The translations under genes were made by a program, and so were the position numbers. DNA of 64,000 bases, from positions 1 through 64,000 of the forward strand of contig CAZLMW010000002.1 in the NCBI GenBank assembly GCA_964560875.1, in the 5' to 3' direction. Shown here piece after piece: positions 1 to 7,028 of this stretch (positions are counted from its first letter, which is position 1; every line of letters begins with the position of its first letter). This stretch comes from CAZLMW01 sp964560875. GTDB lineage: Bacteria; Myxococcota_A; UBA9042. The notes under the pieces were generated by a model. It was not told the DNA's origin and did not search any database. It saw nothing but the letters and a program-made list of their open reading frames with translations.

Positions 1-11
1 CGGTGGTGTGA

Positions 12-506
12 CGCGCTAAACCCCAGAAAAGCGCGGGTTTTGGTCAACACCGACACAAGCCCTTCGCTCGCCGCCTACACGACCAACTACAGGCACGCGG
101 CATCCGATGCTGGTTGGACGAGCATCAGATGCTTCCCGGCGACGACATCTACGAGCAGGTCAACAAGGGCATCCGGCTCTGGGACAAGGTGCTGCTCTGC
201 TGCTCCAAGGACTCACTCACCTCGTGGTGGGTAGACAACGAGGTGGACGAGGCGTTCGACAAGGAGCGAAAGCTCATGAAGCAGCGGGAGAGGAAGGTAC
301 TGGCTCTCATCCCGCTCAACCTCGATGGCTACCTGTTCGACGGGTGGGGGTCGGGGAAGGCCCGCCAGGTCAAGAGCCGGTTGGCCGCCGACTTCACCGG
401 CTGGGAGACGGACAACGCCAAGTTCGAGGCGGAGTTCGAGAAAGTAGTGAAGGCGTTGCGGGCCGACGGCGGTGGCCGTGAAGAGCCGCCCGAGGGGAAG
501 TTGTAG
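12..506 (+). pseudogene. TIR-domain protein, 5'-truncated
   Basis: The reading frame is open from a stop at 9-11, but the first possible start is TTG at 114. The in-frame translation upstream of it (KPFARRLHDQLQARGIRCW) is good TIR sequence, so a start at 114 would cut into the domain. The first TIR strand, normally like FISYSSKD, is absent in all three frames between 1 and 60. The remainder is intact: the DEHQMLPGDD loop, then LTSWWVDNEVDEA containing the WxxxE motif whose Glu is catalytic in NAD-cleaving TIR enzymes, then a C-terminal FTGWETDNAKFEAEF segment. Such TIR proteins degrade or convert NAD, often in antiphage defence. The gene is followed after 2 bases by an unknown gene. It is either a remnant at a recombination border or an error near base 50. 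Confidence 0.6.
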
Positions 507-508
507 GC

Positions 509-1330
509 ATGACTGCTCCACGGGAGCCTATCGATCCAGATTGGACGTTTGAGCAGGCTCTCAAGGAGCTTTCGCACCGGCATCGCCCCGGTGGCAAGAC
601 CAGCGGCCCTGTCAGAAACCGACTCCTCGAATCATGGGGCGTTGCCGTCGGCAGGGAACGGGCGGTGCGTGAGTTCGACCAAGCGTTGGCGAAATACCGC
701 TCATGGACCGCTGCTGGCAAGGCCTGTAGGGCTCGGCCCGCAACGCTGAAACGTCTGCGGGAGTTCTACGAGGGCCTCTCAGACCCTGTTGATGGCCAAG
801 TGGGACTCACCGTGTACTTCAATACCCGTCTCAGTGCGATGGATCGCCTGCTGGTCGAAGGGACTATTGTGGGTGTCCTCGGCCGTGATACGGACTGTCA
901 CCTCGCGGAGTATCGTGAGGACGGCGACACAGCAATAGTCCGCCTCCAGGCAGGCAGCAACGACGATCTGATTGCCGTAGCCGACGCCCTATGGAATCGG
1001 CACTGGACGCGTCAGCAGCGGGCACGAGAGTCGCTTCCCGCCAGAGTCGGCTCCCTCCTGCGGTTGGACTCGGTCGAGGCTGCGTTGTCGGAGCTTGTAT
1101 CTCGTACCAGGCGAATTGAACTGCGACAGCCCACTCCAGACGCCGTCGAGATGCTCAACGATCAAGGTGAGGCACACGTTCGCGAGAAGATCCTCAAGCC
1201 AGGCAGGACGAGGCTGCAAAAGGTCTGGAAACGGGCAGTCAAGGTCGGCGGGAAGAAGGTCGGAGACGAACTGCTTGACGAAGTCGTCAATGGGGTGAGG
1301 GGCTTGTTGAAGGACAGCGACGATGAGTGA
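509..1330 (+). CDS. Hypothetical protein linked to the TIR gene
   Basis: 273 residues, starting 2 bases after the TIR stop, so the two are probably cotranscribed. I do not recognise the family. It is soluble, with no signal peptide or membrane helix. A central segment (about residues 85-170) reads like a mixed alpha/beta domain (VYFNTRLSAMDRLLVEG, then DGDTAIVRLQAG). The C-terminal third is basic and Lys/Arg-rich (KILKPGRTRLQKVWKRAVK) and ends in an acidic KDSDDE tail. Pairing with a TIR domain suggests a partner or sensor in a defence module, but this is inferred from position only. Confidence 0.6.
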   Translation: MTAPREPIDPDWTFEQALKELSHRHRPGGKTSGPVRNRLLESWGVAVGRERAVREFDQALAKYRSWTAAGKACRARPATLKRLREFYEGLSDPVDGQVGLTVYFNTRLSAMDRLLVEGTIVGVLGRDTDCHLAEYREDGDTAIVRLQAGSNDDLIAVADALWNRHWTRQQRARESLPARVGSLLRLDSVEAALSELVSRTRRIELRQPTPDAVEMLNDQGEAHVREKILKPGRTRLQKVWKRAVKVGGKKVGDELLDEVVNGVRGLLKDSDDE

Positions 1331-1391
1331 CCGGGGCAGCACGAAGTAGAAGACTACGCGAATCCAGACGACCGCCCCGGGCATCAATGGA

Positions 1392-2060
1392 TCATCGGGG
1401 TTCCTTACGACGTTTTCGCTCCCCCAGGGCGAACCGCTCCAACTCAACCGTATGCTGAGCCGCAGCCATCCACGCTTCGAATGTGTGACCGAGCGGAACG
1501 AGGGCATCGTGGACGGTCTGGACGCTGACGGCCTCCACCGAGCCCAATAGCGGTCTTCCCTTCTGCGACTTTGGGTATCTGAACGAGAAGCCTCCCGGAT
1601 CAAGAGCATCGATGTCGCGTAGCAGGGCGTCAGCCTCCTGCACCGAGTAGTGGGGGCGGCGGATGGCAATCCCTTGAGCGTCCGCGACCCAGCCCTCCAG
1701 AAGCGGGTGTACGGCCTCCCAGAGTTTCAGGTAGGGGTGCCCCGTTGGCTTGCCGGGCTCCAGCCGCTCGCCGAGAAGCTCGCACCGCCATCGGTACAGT
1801 TGCTTCAACCCAAGCTCGATGCCGTGTCGATAGAGGTACAGCAGGGGGTAGAACTTGAAGTCGAGCTTCCCGCCTCCGGCGTGGCAGGCGGCTGCCAACT
1901 CCGCTCCAGCCTCAAAGAAGCCCTCGGCGATGTACCGGAACGACGAGTCTTCCCCAAGAGCAGCGTTGTGCTTGTCATCCCAGCCAAGGTTCGGCGAAAG
2001 ATAGAAGACAGGATGTCCCGCTCCCCGCAACGCCAAAATATCCCCCTTTTTGTAGGTCAT
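1392..2060 (-). CDS. Hypothetical protein with a HEPN-like helix
   Basis: 222 residues if started at ATG 2060, which has GGAGG eight bases upstream; an upstream in-frame start at 2141 lacks such a site. The family is not recognised. The segment FYPLLYLYRHGIELGLKQLYRW around residues 70-90 resembles the helix of HEPN-type proteins in which Arg and His face the active site (here RH in YRHGIEL), but the full RxxxxxH signature is not clear. No signal peptide or membrane segment is seen. It is convergent with the TIR-linked gene (60 bases between stops). A toxin or defence role is possible but unproven. Confidence 0.55.
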   Translation of the reverse strand: MTYKKGDILALRGAGHPVFYLSPNLGWDDKHNAALGEDSSFRYIAEGFFEAGAELAAACHAGGGKLDFKFYPLLYLYRHGIELGLKQLYRWRCELLGERLEPGKPTGHPYLKLWEAVHPLLEGWVADAQGIAIRRPHYSVQEADALLRDIDALDPGGFSFRYPKSQKGRPLLGSVEAVSVQTVHDALVPLGHTFEAWMAAAQHTVELERFALGERKRRKEPR

Positions 2061-2124
2061 TCGGAGGCCTCCCCTCGGCTTGCCGCTCACGGCAACCGTG
2101 CACTCAAGCCCGTTTCGGCACCGA

Positions 2125-3252
2125 CTACCTGACAGGCTCAACCATGATCTTGAGGCTGCGAAGCTGACCAGTCGTCTTCACGGGAATGCTCCGAAACGGC
2201 GTCCCAGACTTCAGCAGGTCGAACGGAACGGTCTCCCCGATCGTGTCGTTGTCCCGCACGTCCTTGTCGATCGCTGCGAACGTGAGCCTCACTCCTTCTT
2301 TCAGATCGAACACCTTCTCAGGGTGACACTTGCCGTCGTAGGCGTTCTTGGCGAAGCACAACGTGGTGGGCTCTGCCCTTCCGATGGCAACTACGATGAG
2401 AGGATCGGGTGCCCCACCAAAGGCGTCCCACGGCCTTCCGCTGCTCTTGGTGCGTGCCACATCGAAAGTCACCCGCGTGAGTTTGTACTTGCCCGGTGTC
2501 AGTTTCGCCGTCGACCAGGCGATCGGCTTGGTGAACATCTGCTTCATGGGCATGAACTCCACGAAGATCGGTTGCGGCCGTCCTTCCATGAAGGCGGCTC
2601 GCACCTTGCTCGGATCCTGCCCCATCGGCACATGTGCCCCCTTCTTCAGACGAAGGCCATCGGTCACGAACTTGATCTCCAGACGGTGCTTTCGGGCGAA
2701 GGTGGACAGGTTGCCACCACCCGACCTCAGCTTCGCCGCAACGTCCGTGGTGAACCGCGAGCCCTCGCCCGAGATGATCACGTTGAACGCGTTGCCGTAG
2801 TAGAGCTTCTCCGCAACCAGCCTTGCCTGATCGCGGGGTTTGCCTCGTCTGACAAGTGAGACGACCTTGGTCAGGTGGTACACCTGCATCCAAACGTACC
2901 TCTTCGTCGTGCTGGTTTGAACGCCCGCCGACGCGAACAGGAAGTTCGCGGCGGCTTTGAGCTTGAGTGCATCGTCGATCTGAACGAACTGGACATCGTA
3001 GCGATCGATCTTGGTGCTACGGAACTTGTTTGGGTACAGCCTGTGGGCCTGCCCCTCAGCGTCGTAGGCACTGAACTGCTCGTCGTACCCCGCCCCAAGC
3101 ATCCTGGGGGAGGTATCGAGGGGAGCCCGTACCCACATTGGCTGGTTGGCCGAAATGGCCTTGCGGAGCCCCGGCTCGGCCGCGAGAGTTGGCCTCGCGG
3201 CCACCATCGGAAACGAGCCGACCAGCAAGAGGCACAGGGACAAGAGACGCAT
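2125..3252 (-). CDS. Exported protein with C2-like C-terminal domain
   Basis: 375 residues. The start at 3252 is supported by GGAGG six bases upstream and by an immediate signal peptide (MRLLSLCLLLVGSFPMVAA). The mature protein is basic and has no other membrane helix. Residues about 300-375 contain VFDLKEGVRLTFAAIDKD followed by RDNDTIGETVPF, the pattern of a C2-type beta sandwich (Asp-rich turn, 'D.D..DD.IG'). The middle part is unrecognised. It is divergent from the small gene at 3360. Its function is unknown and it probably acts in the periplasm or outside the cell. Confidence 0.6.
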   Translation of the reverse strand: MRLLSLCLLLVGSFPMVAARPTLAAEPGLRKAISANQPMWVRAPLDTSPRMLGAGYDEQFSAYDAEGQAHRLYPNKFRSTKIDRYDVQFVQIDDALKLKAAANFLFASAGVQTSTTKRYVWMQVYHLTKVVSLVRRGKPRDQARLVAEKLYYGNAFNVIISGEGSRFTTDVAAKLRSGGGNLSTFARKHRLEIKFVTDGLRLKKGAHVPMGQDPSKVRAAFMEGRPQPIFVEFMPMKQMFTKPIAWSTAKLTPGKYKLTRVTFDVARTKSSGRPWDAFGGAPDPLIVVAIGRAEPTTLCFAKNAYDGKCHPEKVFDLKEGVRLTFAAIDKDVRDNDTIGETVPFDLLKSGTPFRSIPVKTTGQLRSLKIMVEPVR

Positions 3253-3359
3253 GGCGACCTCCGTGATGCTCAATGGGATTCGGATGCCGATAGGGAACCA
3301 TGTGCGGGCAGCCGCTGTCCATGACCGCGGTACTGCCAAGCTGGAGTTGGAGAGCCCCA

Positions 3360-3659
3360 ATGACCACCACCCACGACGACGACCTCACCCCCGAAGGCCC
3401 CATCCCCCTCATCCTGACCAAGAAGCAGCACGCCCTGCTCACCAGCACCATCGGCCACATCGAGCCGTGGGATGACCTGCTCCCCGCCGCCAAGAAGCTC
3501 CCCGACGACCCGAGCTACGTCGTGCTCGACCTGACGATGGACGACCTCGACGCCCTCTGGGAGACGGTGTCGATGGCCCAAGACGTGGTCTCGGCGAGCA
3601 AGGCGAACCGGCTGGAGGGAGTTCTGGGTGCCGTGGGCGTGGCGATGGATGGGTTCTGA
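3360..3659 (+). CDS. Small hypothetical protein
   Basis: 99 residues from ATG 3360, with GGAG upstream; the longer frame from 3300 adds only low-quality sequence. The protein is acidic and soluble, with a repeated helix-turn pattern (LTKKQHALLTSTIGHIEPWDDLLPAAK in outline, then LTMDDLDALWETVSMAQDVV). It is not recognised as a known family. It lies divergent from the exported C2-like protein and 36 bases before another unknown gene, inside the putative island. Confidence 0.5.
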   Translation: MTTTHDDDLTPEGPIPLILTKKQHALLTSTIGHIEPWDDLLPAAKKLPDDPSYVVLDLTMDDLDALWETVSMAQDVVSASKANRLEGVLGAVGVAMDGF

Positions 3660-3695
3660 GGGGGGCCACTGGGAGCGTCCACCCTCGTCCGATTC

Positions 3696-4595
3696 GTGTC
3701 TGACTGCGAGCCCCCTCGCGAGTTGATGATGTGGGGTGCTGGTTGCCTAGACACGGACTGCGACGTGACCCGAACATCCAAGGAGTCAGCGACTGGCCCA
3801 GAGGGCGTTCAAGACCCCCTCGCCCCAGACCATCCCGAATGGGACGACTGGTGTGGCGAGACTTACTACGACGAATTCGGGGTCTGGGACGCCGACAGGT
3901 TCGGAGCCCCGCCTGTCCATCACGAAGCCTACGACCCGATGCTCCACGCGGCGGACGGCGAGGTGGTGGCTGCCAAGCCCGTCCCGTGGCTGACCTTGGA
4001 CATGTGGGCTGCTGCCGACGAGGACAGCAAGGTGGCCCTGCTGACCGAGATCACGCGGCAGACGCTGGCCGTCGTGACGGTTGATCCGGAAGTCCTGGCC
4101 GCTCGCAAGGTGCTCCGCCAGGTGCAGGCTGGCGAACTCGTCCCGGCGGAGGCTGTTGGACGGGCTGTTACTGCGGCGATCACGGGTCTGGCTTCGCCGC
4201 AACGGGCACAGCAGGTCGAGAGATCGGAAGCGGGTCAGCCACCGCCCGACGAAGCATCACAGCCCCAGCGATCCACCACTCGGCCCGACAACCATTCGAC
4301 TGCCCCACCCGATGACGTGGGCGGCCGAGTTCAGATCGGCGGGAACGCCGTCACCGCAGCTACCGACAGCCGAGTCGTCAACGCCCTCGAACGCATCGCA
4401 AATGCCCTCGAAACGGAAGAACCATGGCCACGATCTGGAAGCAGAACGACGGGCACTTCGCAGTCCTCGCCTAGTCAGAGATCAGGCGGGAGAAGGGGAG
4501 ATCTGAGCGGGTCAGATACCGACTTCGATATGGTTTCACGAGAGGTGAACAAAGCCGTCAGACGGCTAGGTCGGAAGCAGCGGCGAAAGCGGTAG
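3696..4595 (+). CDS. Hypothetical protein upstream of integrase
   Basis: 299 residues from GTG 3696; the tandem ATGs at 3726 and 3729 are equally plausible starts because no clear ribosome site decides. The N-terminal half is acidic (DHPEWDDWCGETYYDEFG). The middle has helices (TLDMWAAADEDSKVALLTEITRQ). Residues about 170-270 are a disordered, Pro/Ser/Thr/Gln-rich linker. The end is strongly basic (NKAVRRLGRKQRRKR), suggesting nucleic-acid contact. The stop lies 50 bases before the annotated integrase start, so it may be cotranscribed with it and could be an accessory factor. No family is recognised. Confidence 0.5.
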   Translation: MSDCEPPRELMMWGAGCLDTDCDVTRTSKESATGPEGVQDPLAPDHPEWDDWCGETYYDEFGVWDADRFGAPPVHHEAYDPMLHAADGEVVAAKPVPWLTLDMWAAADEDSKVALLTEITRQTLAVVTVDPEVLAARKVLRQVQAGELVPAEAVGRAVTAAITGLASPQRAQQVERSEAGQPPPDEASQPQRSTTRPDNHSTAPPDDVGGRVQIGGNAVTAATDSRVVNALERIANALETEEPWPRSGSRTTGTSQSSPSQRSGGRRGDLSGSDTDFDMVSREVNKAVRRLGRKQRRKR

Positions 4596-4645
4596 CCCAG
4601 GGGATCTGGGCGGCGTATCTGGACGGGAGCTTCGGACGCCACAGC

Positions 4646-5551
4646 GTGATCCCCGAAACCCTCGGCGAACTCGTGGAGGGCTTCCTCGATCGTGAACTGG
4701 CACCCGCAACCCTCCAGACCTACGAGAAGACGTTGCAGAGGTTCGTCGCCCACGCAGGTGGGGATGAGCAGTCTTTGCGGCATGTCGGCCGGGGCACCTG
4801 CCAGTCGTGGTTCGACACCATGACTTGTTCTGCCGCCAGCAAGCGATCCTACCGCGTGACCCTTCGTGCCCTGATGCGTTGGGCCGTCGCACAAGGGTTC
4901 CTGCGGAAAGACCCGACAGTTGGTCTGAAGTTGCCCAAGGCAAAGCACTCGATCCGTCCATGGCTCCAGTACCACGAGTGGCGGGCCTTTCTCGCGGCCT
5001 GTAGGCCGTCCCACATGATCAGGGCAGAGTTCGTCCTGCATACGGGTCTGCGAGCCTCAGAACTGACTGGAGCCACCTGGGCATGGATGCACGGCACTGT
5101 GGGCCGCCCGGCAATCTCTGTGCCGGCCAGCAAGTCTGCCCGGGCACGGGCCATTCCTCTCGACGGCAGAGCCCAGGAACTGCTGGAACTGGCCCGCAAG
5201 GCTTGGCCCCATCCCGAGTACATCTTCTTCCAAGCTCGGTGTTCAACCACGGGCAACCTGCGACGAGACACGGTCTTGGCCTGCCAGAAGGCAGGGATCA
5301 CCGTGACGGACTTTCACGGTCTGAGGCGATCGTGCGGGGCACGGTGGCTTCAATTGGGGGCTTCGCTGCTTGAGGTCTCACGGCTCCTTGGCCACGCCGA
5401 TGTATCCACCACGGCCCGGCACTACGCAGGCATCGCTGATCGCACGCTGGCTGCGGTCATGGAGCGGGTAGATAAGGCCGCCGCCGAGGAGAAGGAAGCA
5501 GGAGAACCTCCCGCCATCCCGCTGCAACCTGACCGCACGCCAGCAGTCTGA
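4646..5551 (+). CDS. Tyrosine recombinase / phage-type integrase
   Basis: 301 residues, site-specific recombinase that inserts and excises an element at an attachment site. The N-terminal SAM-like core-binding domain spans about residues 1-95. The catalytic domain shows all six expected residues: Arg136 (TGLRASEL), Lys163 (ASKSARA), His224 and Arg227 (FHGLRRS), His250 (RLLGHADVSTT) and Tyr260 (ARHYAGI). The GTG start at 4646 is uncertain, because the frame is open further upstream (AQGIWAAYLDGSF precedes it). It is followed by a 15-bp terminator hairpin, short direct repeats, and the tRNA-Asn 3' half 145 bases downstream, which fits an integrase next to its attachment site. Confidence 0.93.
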   Translation: MIPETLGELVEGFLDRELAPATLQTYEKTLQRFVAHAGGDEQSLRHVGRGTCQSWFDTMTCSAASKRSYRVTLRALMRWAVAQGFLRKDPTVGLKLPKAKHSIRPWLQYHEWRAFLAACRPSHMIRAEFVLHTGLRASELTGATWAWMHGTVGRPAISVPASKSARARAIPLDGRAQELLELARKAWPHPEYIFFQARCSTTGNLRRDTVLACQKAGITVTDFHGLRRSCGARWLQLGASLLEVSRLLGHADVSTTARHYAGIADRTLAAVMERVDKAAAEEKEAGEPPAIPLQPDRTPAV

Positions 5552-5567
5552 AACTCTCCAGAACGCA

Positions 5568-5601
5568 GAAGCCCCCGGCAGGATGACCTGCCGGGGGCTT
5601 C
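5568..5601 (+). terminator. Integrase terminator hairpin
   Basis: A perfect 15-bp stem (GAAGCCCCCGGCAGG at 5568-5582 paired with 5587-5601) encloses an ATGA loop, 17 bases after the integrase stop. A short T-containing tract (CTCTTTCC) follows. It should stop transcription leaving the integrase and could work in both directions. Confidence 0.8.
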
Positions 5602-5629
5602 GCTCTTTCCGTTCAGCAGGGGGACGCTG

Positions 5630-5662
5630 GTTTGTCCCCCGCTTGTCCCCCGCTTGTCTTGA
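5630..5662. repeat. Three 11-bp direct repeats, candidate integrase arm sites
   Basis: Three consecutive 11-base units (GTTTGTCCCCC, GCTTGTCCCCC and the degenerate GCTTGTCTTGA) lie between the integrase terminator and the tRNA fragment. A spacing of one helical turn is what arm-type binding sites of an integrase or an excisionase site would have. The role is inferred from position. Confidence 0.4.
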
Positions 5663-5696
5663 ACGTCCAAGTTGAGGGCTAAGTTGCTGAAATTAT

Positions 5697-5745
5697 GGCT
5701 CCGCGGACAGGACTCGAACCTGTGACCCGGTGGTTAACAGCCGCT
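5697..5745 (-). tRNA. tRNA-Asn(GTT) 3' half, probable attachment site (partial)
   Basis: Read on the minus strand the bases follow tRNA numbering exactly: anticodon loop CTGTTAA (anticodon GTT at 5736-5738), five-base 3' anticodon strand CCACC, five-base variable loop GGGTC, T arm ACAGG-TTCGAGT-CCTGT with a perfect stem, acceptor strand CCGCGGA, discriminator G (right for Asn) and encoded CCA. The 5' half is missing: the sequence before the loop (AAGCGG) pairs poorly with CCACC, and no TCCGCGG acceptor strand or D arm follows within 100 bases. A break at the anticodon loop is typical of integrase crossover in tRNA genes. It is therefore a displaced or element-borne attachment core and not a working tRNA. 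Confidence 0.75.
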
Positions 5746-5995
5746 TGGTCACGAGCCCACCAGGCGTCGCCAGTGGCGCGGGCTCGCGCGGCCGCTCTGC
5801 CGTTGTCGCCGACGCCCCATGTCACGCGCCAAATGCCCACCCGCTGCCCGGAACTCCGGGCACCAGCCGCCAACAGCCGGTATCAGGATGGGCATTATCT
5901 GGGCATCGACGTTCCTCCAACCGCTCGCCAACCAACGGAAAACCGAATATCGACGTATAGTTGCAACACGATCGGCGGTGCGGTTCGATTCCCTT
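5746..5995. other. Region with no recognised gene, left of gap
   Basis: About 250 bases between the tRNA fragment and the gap. I see no gene with a ribosome site or a coherent protein. The open frames here include the familiar spurious RTGLEPVTR translation of the tRNA. The stretch ends at the contig edge. Confidence 0.5.
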
Positions 5996-6095
5996 NNNNN
6001 NNNNNNNNNNNNNNNNNNNNNNNNNNNNNNNNNNNNNNNNNNNNNNNNNNNNNNNNNNNNNNNNNNNNNNNNNNNNNNNNNNNNNNNNNNNNNNN
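5996..6095. other. Assembly gap (100 N)
   Basis: Exactly 100 N, the usual placeholder for a scaffold gap of unknown length. The right edge falls exactly at the first copy of a 55-bp repeat, so assembly probably broke in repeated DNA. Confidence 0.95.
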
Positions 6096-6150
6096 CATCT
6101 CCACCCGACCGGTCGACCCACCCTCCGCGGTGGGTCGATTGCGTTTTGGC
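6096..6150. repeat. 55-bp hairpin repeat, copy 1
   Basis: Identical to 6267-6321. It holds a perfect 10-bp inverted repeat (TCGACCCACC at 6113-6122 and GGTGGGTCGA at 6129-6138, six-base loop) followed by TTGCGTTTTGG, which resembles a terminator reading rightwards. An 8-base palindrome GACCGGTC overlaps its left arm. It abuts the gap and may be cut by it. Confidence 0.8.
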
Positions 6151-6214
6151 CGTTTTCACCACGTGCCAAGGGAATCTTCGCAAGGCGGCCACGCGCAGCT
6201 GGCCAGGCCGCGCA

Positions 6215-6232
6215 GCAGCGAATCTTCGCTGC
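6215..6232. repeat. Inverted repeat between the two 55-bp copies
   Basis: GCAGCGAA and TTCGCTGC form a perfect 8-bp stem around TC. A second hairpin, GGGCGC-TT-GCGCCC, lies at 6249-6262 just before repeat copy 2. Together they make the 116-base spacer highly structured and without coding content. Confidence 0.6.
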
Positions 6233-6266
6233 GTAGAGCCAAACAACAGGGCGCTTGCGCCCCCTT

Positions 6267-6321
6267 CATCTCCACCCGACCGGTCGACCCACCCTCCGCG
6301 GTGGGTCGATTGCGTTTTGGC
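6267..6321. repeat. 55-bp hairpin repeat, copy 2
   Basis: Exact second copy of 6096-6150, offset by 171 bases, with the same 10-bp stem, six-base loop and following TTGCGTTTTGG. Two copies in under 230 bases beside a gap suggest a short array or a dispersed repeat family in this genome. Confidence 0.8.
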
Positions 6322-6525
6322 TACATGTGCGCCACGCAAATAGTGAGACGTTTCCGCCCCCATCCCGCTTCCCGTCCCGCTCCCGGCAGGGCGACGAACC
6401 AAAGCGGGTAAGACCGGCTGGGGTCAGGTTGCGTACGGTGTCGTGCCCAGCCAGCCCGTTGAGCTCGGGCGCGGGAGTGGGCGCTGGAGCGGATCCAAAA
6501 CTGATTGCCAGTCCCGCCGGCAGAA
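6322..6525. other. Intergenic region with nothing recognised
   Basis: Between repeat copy 2 and the end of the HPt gene I see no coding sequence or clear regulatory site. Confidence 0.5.
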
Positions 6526-6903
6526 CTACTTGCCCATGTAGCCGTCGATGATGACGAAAACCGTGCCGTACTCATCGCGCAATCGGTTCACCGCGTCGGC
6601 TATCTCGCCGAACTTCTCTTCGGTCTCGGTCGCAGCCAGACTCGCCCGCTCCAGCTCGGCGCCGAGCTCGCTCACGCGATCGGCTCCCAACATCGACGCT
6701 GAGCCGCGGATTCGGTGGCCCAGACGCGCGATCTCGGTTGCGTCGCGGGCCGCCACAGCTTCGTCAAGGCGCTGGAGAAGTTTGCATGCGTCGCGGCGGA
6801 AGACCTCGCTTACGTCGCGAGCGGTCTGCACATCACCAAGCCGGTTGACGAGCTTGGCCAAGCTGAAGTCGCCATCCTCGGGAGACTCGCTTTCGTGGCT
6901 CAT
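6526..6903 (-). CDS. Stand-alone HPt (histidine phosphotransfer) protein
   Basis: 125 residues. HPt domains relay phosphoryl groups between receiver domains on a conserved His. Here it is His63 in LGHRIRGSASMLGA, matching the family pattern H.(L/I)KGSA..LGA with Arg in place of the usual Lys. The four-helix bundle covers about residues 15-110 and no other domain is present. The start ATG 6903 has GGGAG upstream. No histidine kinase or receiver gene is adjacent, so its partners are elsewhere. It is divergent from the epimerase at 7029. Confidence 0.85.
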   Translation of the reverse strand: MSHESESPEDGDFSLAKLVNRLGDVQTARDVSEVFRRDACKLLQRLDEAVAARDATEIARLGHRIRGSASMLGADRVSELGAELERASLAATETEEKFGEIADAVNRLRDEYGTVFVIIDGYMGK

Positions 6904-7028
6904 CGCAACACTCCCAGCTCCGGGTCTGTAGATTGTGCCATCGAAGGACGACTGATCGCCATCATCACGCTGTCGGCGCGCGAAGGGGAGTCGACGCCGC
7001 GCGGATTCGGCCCTGCTATGCTCGGCTG

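Larger units (their letters stand above)
1..5745. mobile_element. Putative integrative element or genomic island, right part
   Basis: This stretch carries a tyrosine integrase at 4646-5551, an attachment-site-like tRNA-Asn 3' half at 5697-5745, a truncated TIR gene and several unrecognised genes, which is the usual content of a tRNA-targeted island. Arg codon AGG is used more often in the integrase than in genes to the right such as glpD, a visual impression that was not counted. The left end lies outside the window. The next 100-N gap (5996-6095) means linkage to the chromosome on the right is only a scaffold join. Confidence 0.45.

Noticed and set aside
5697..5800. Complete tRNA-Asn with an intron or odd D arm
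   Set aside because: No acceptor strand TCCGCGG or D arm could be paired, and the anticodon stem is mispaired.
5978..5995. T-loop-like GGTTCGATTCC just left of the gap
   Set aside because: The flanking bases do not pair as a T stem and no acceptor or anticodon arm can be seen.
6096..6321. Possible CRISPR array
   Set aside because: Only two copies, repeat 55 bases and spacer 116 bases, with no cas gene near.
5695..6411. Long open frame across the tRNA fragment and the gap
   Set aside because: It begins with RTGLEPVTR, the well-known false translation of an antisense tRNA, and runs over 100 N.
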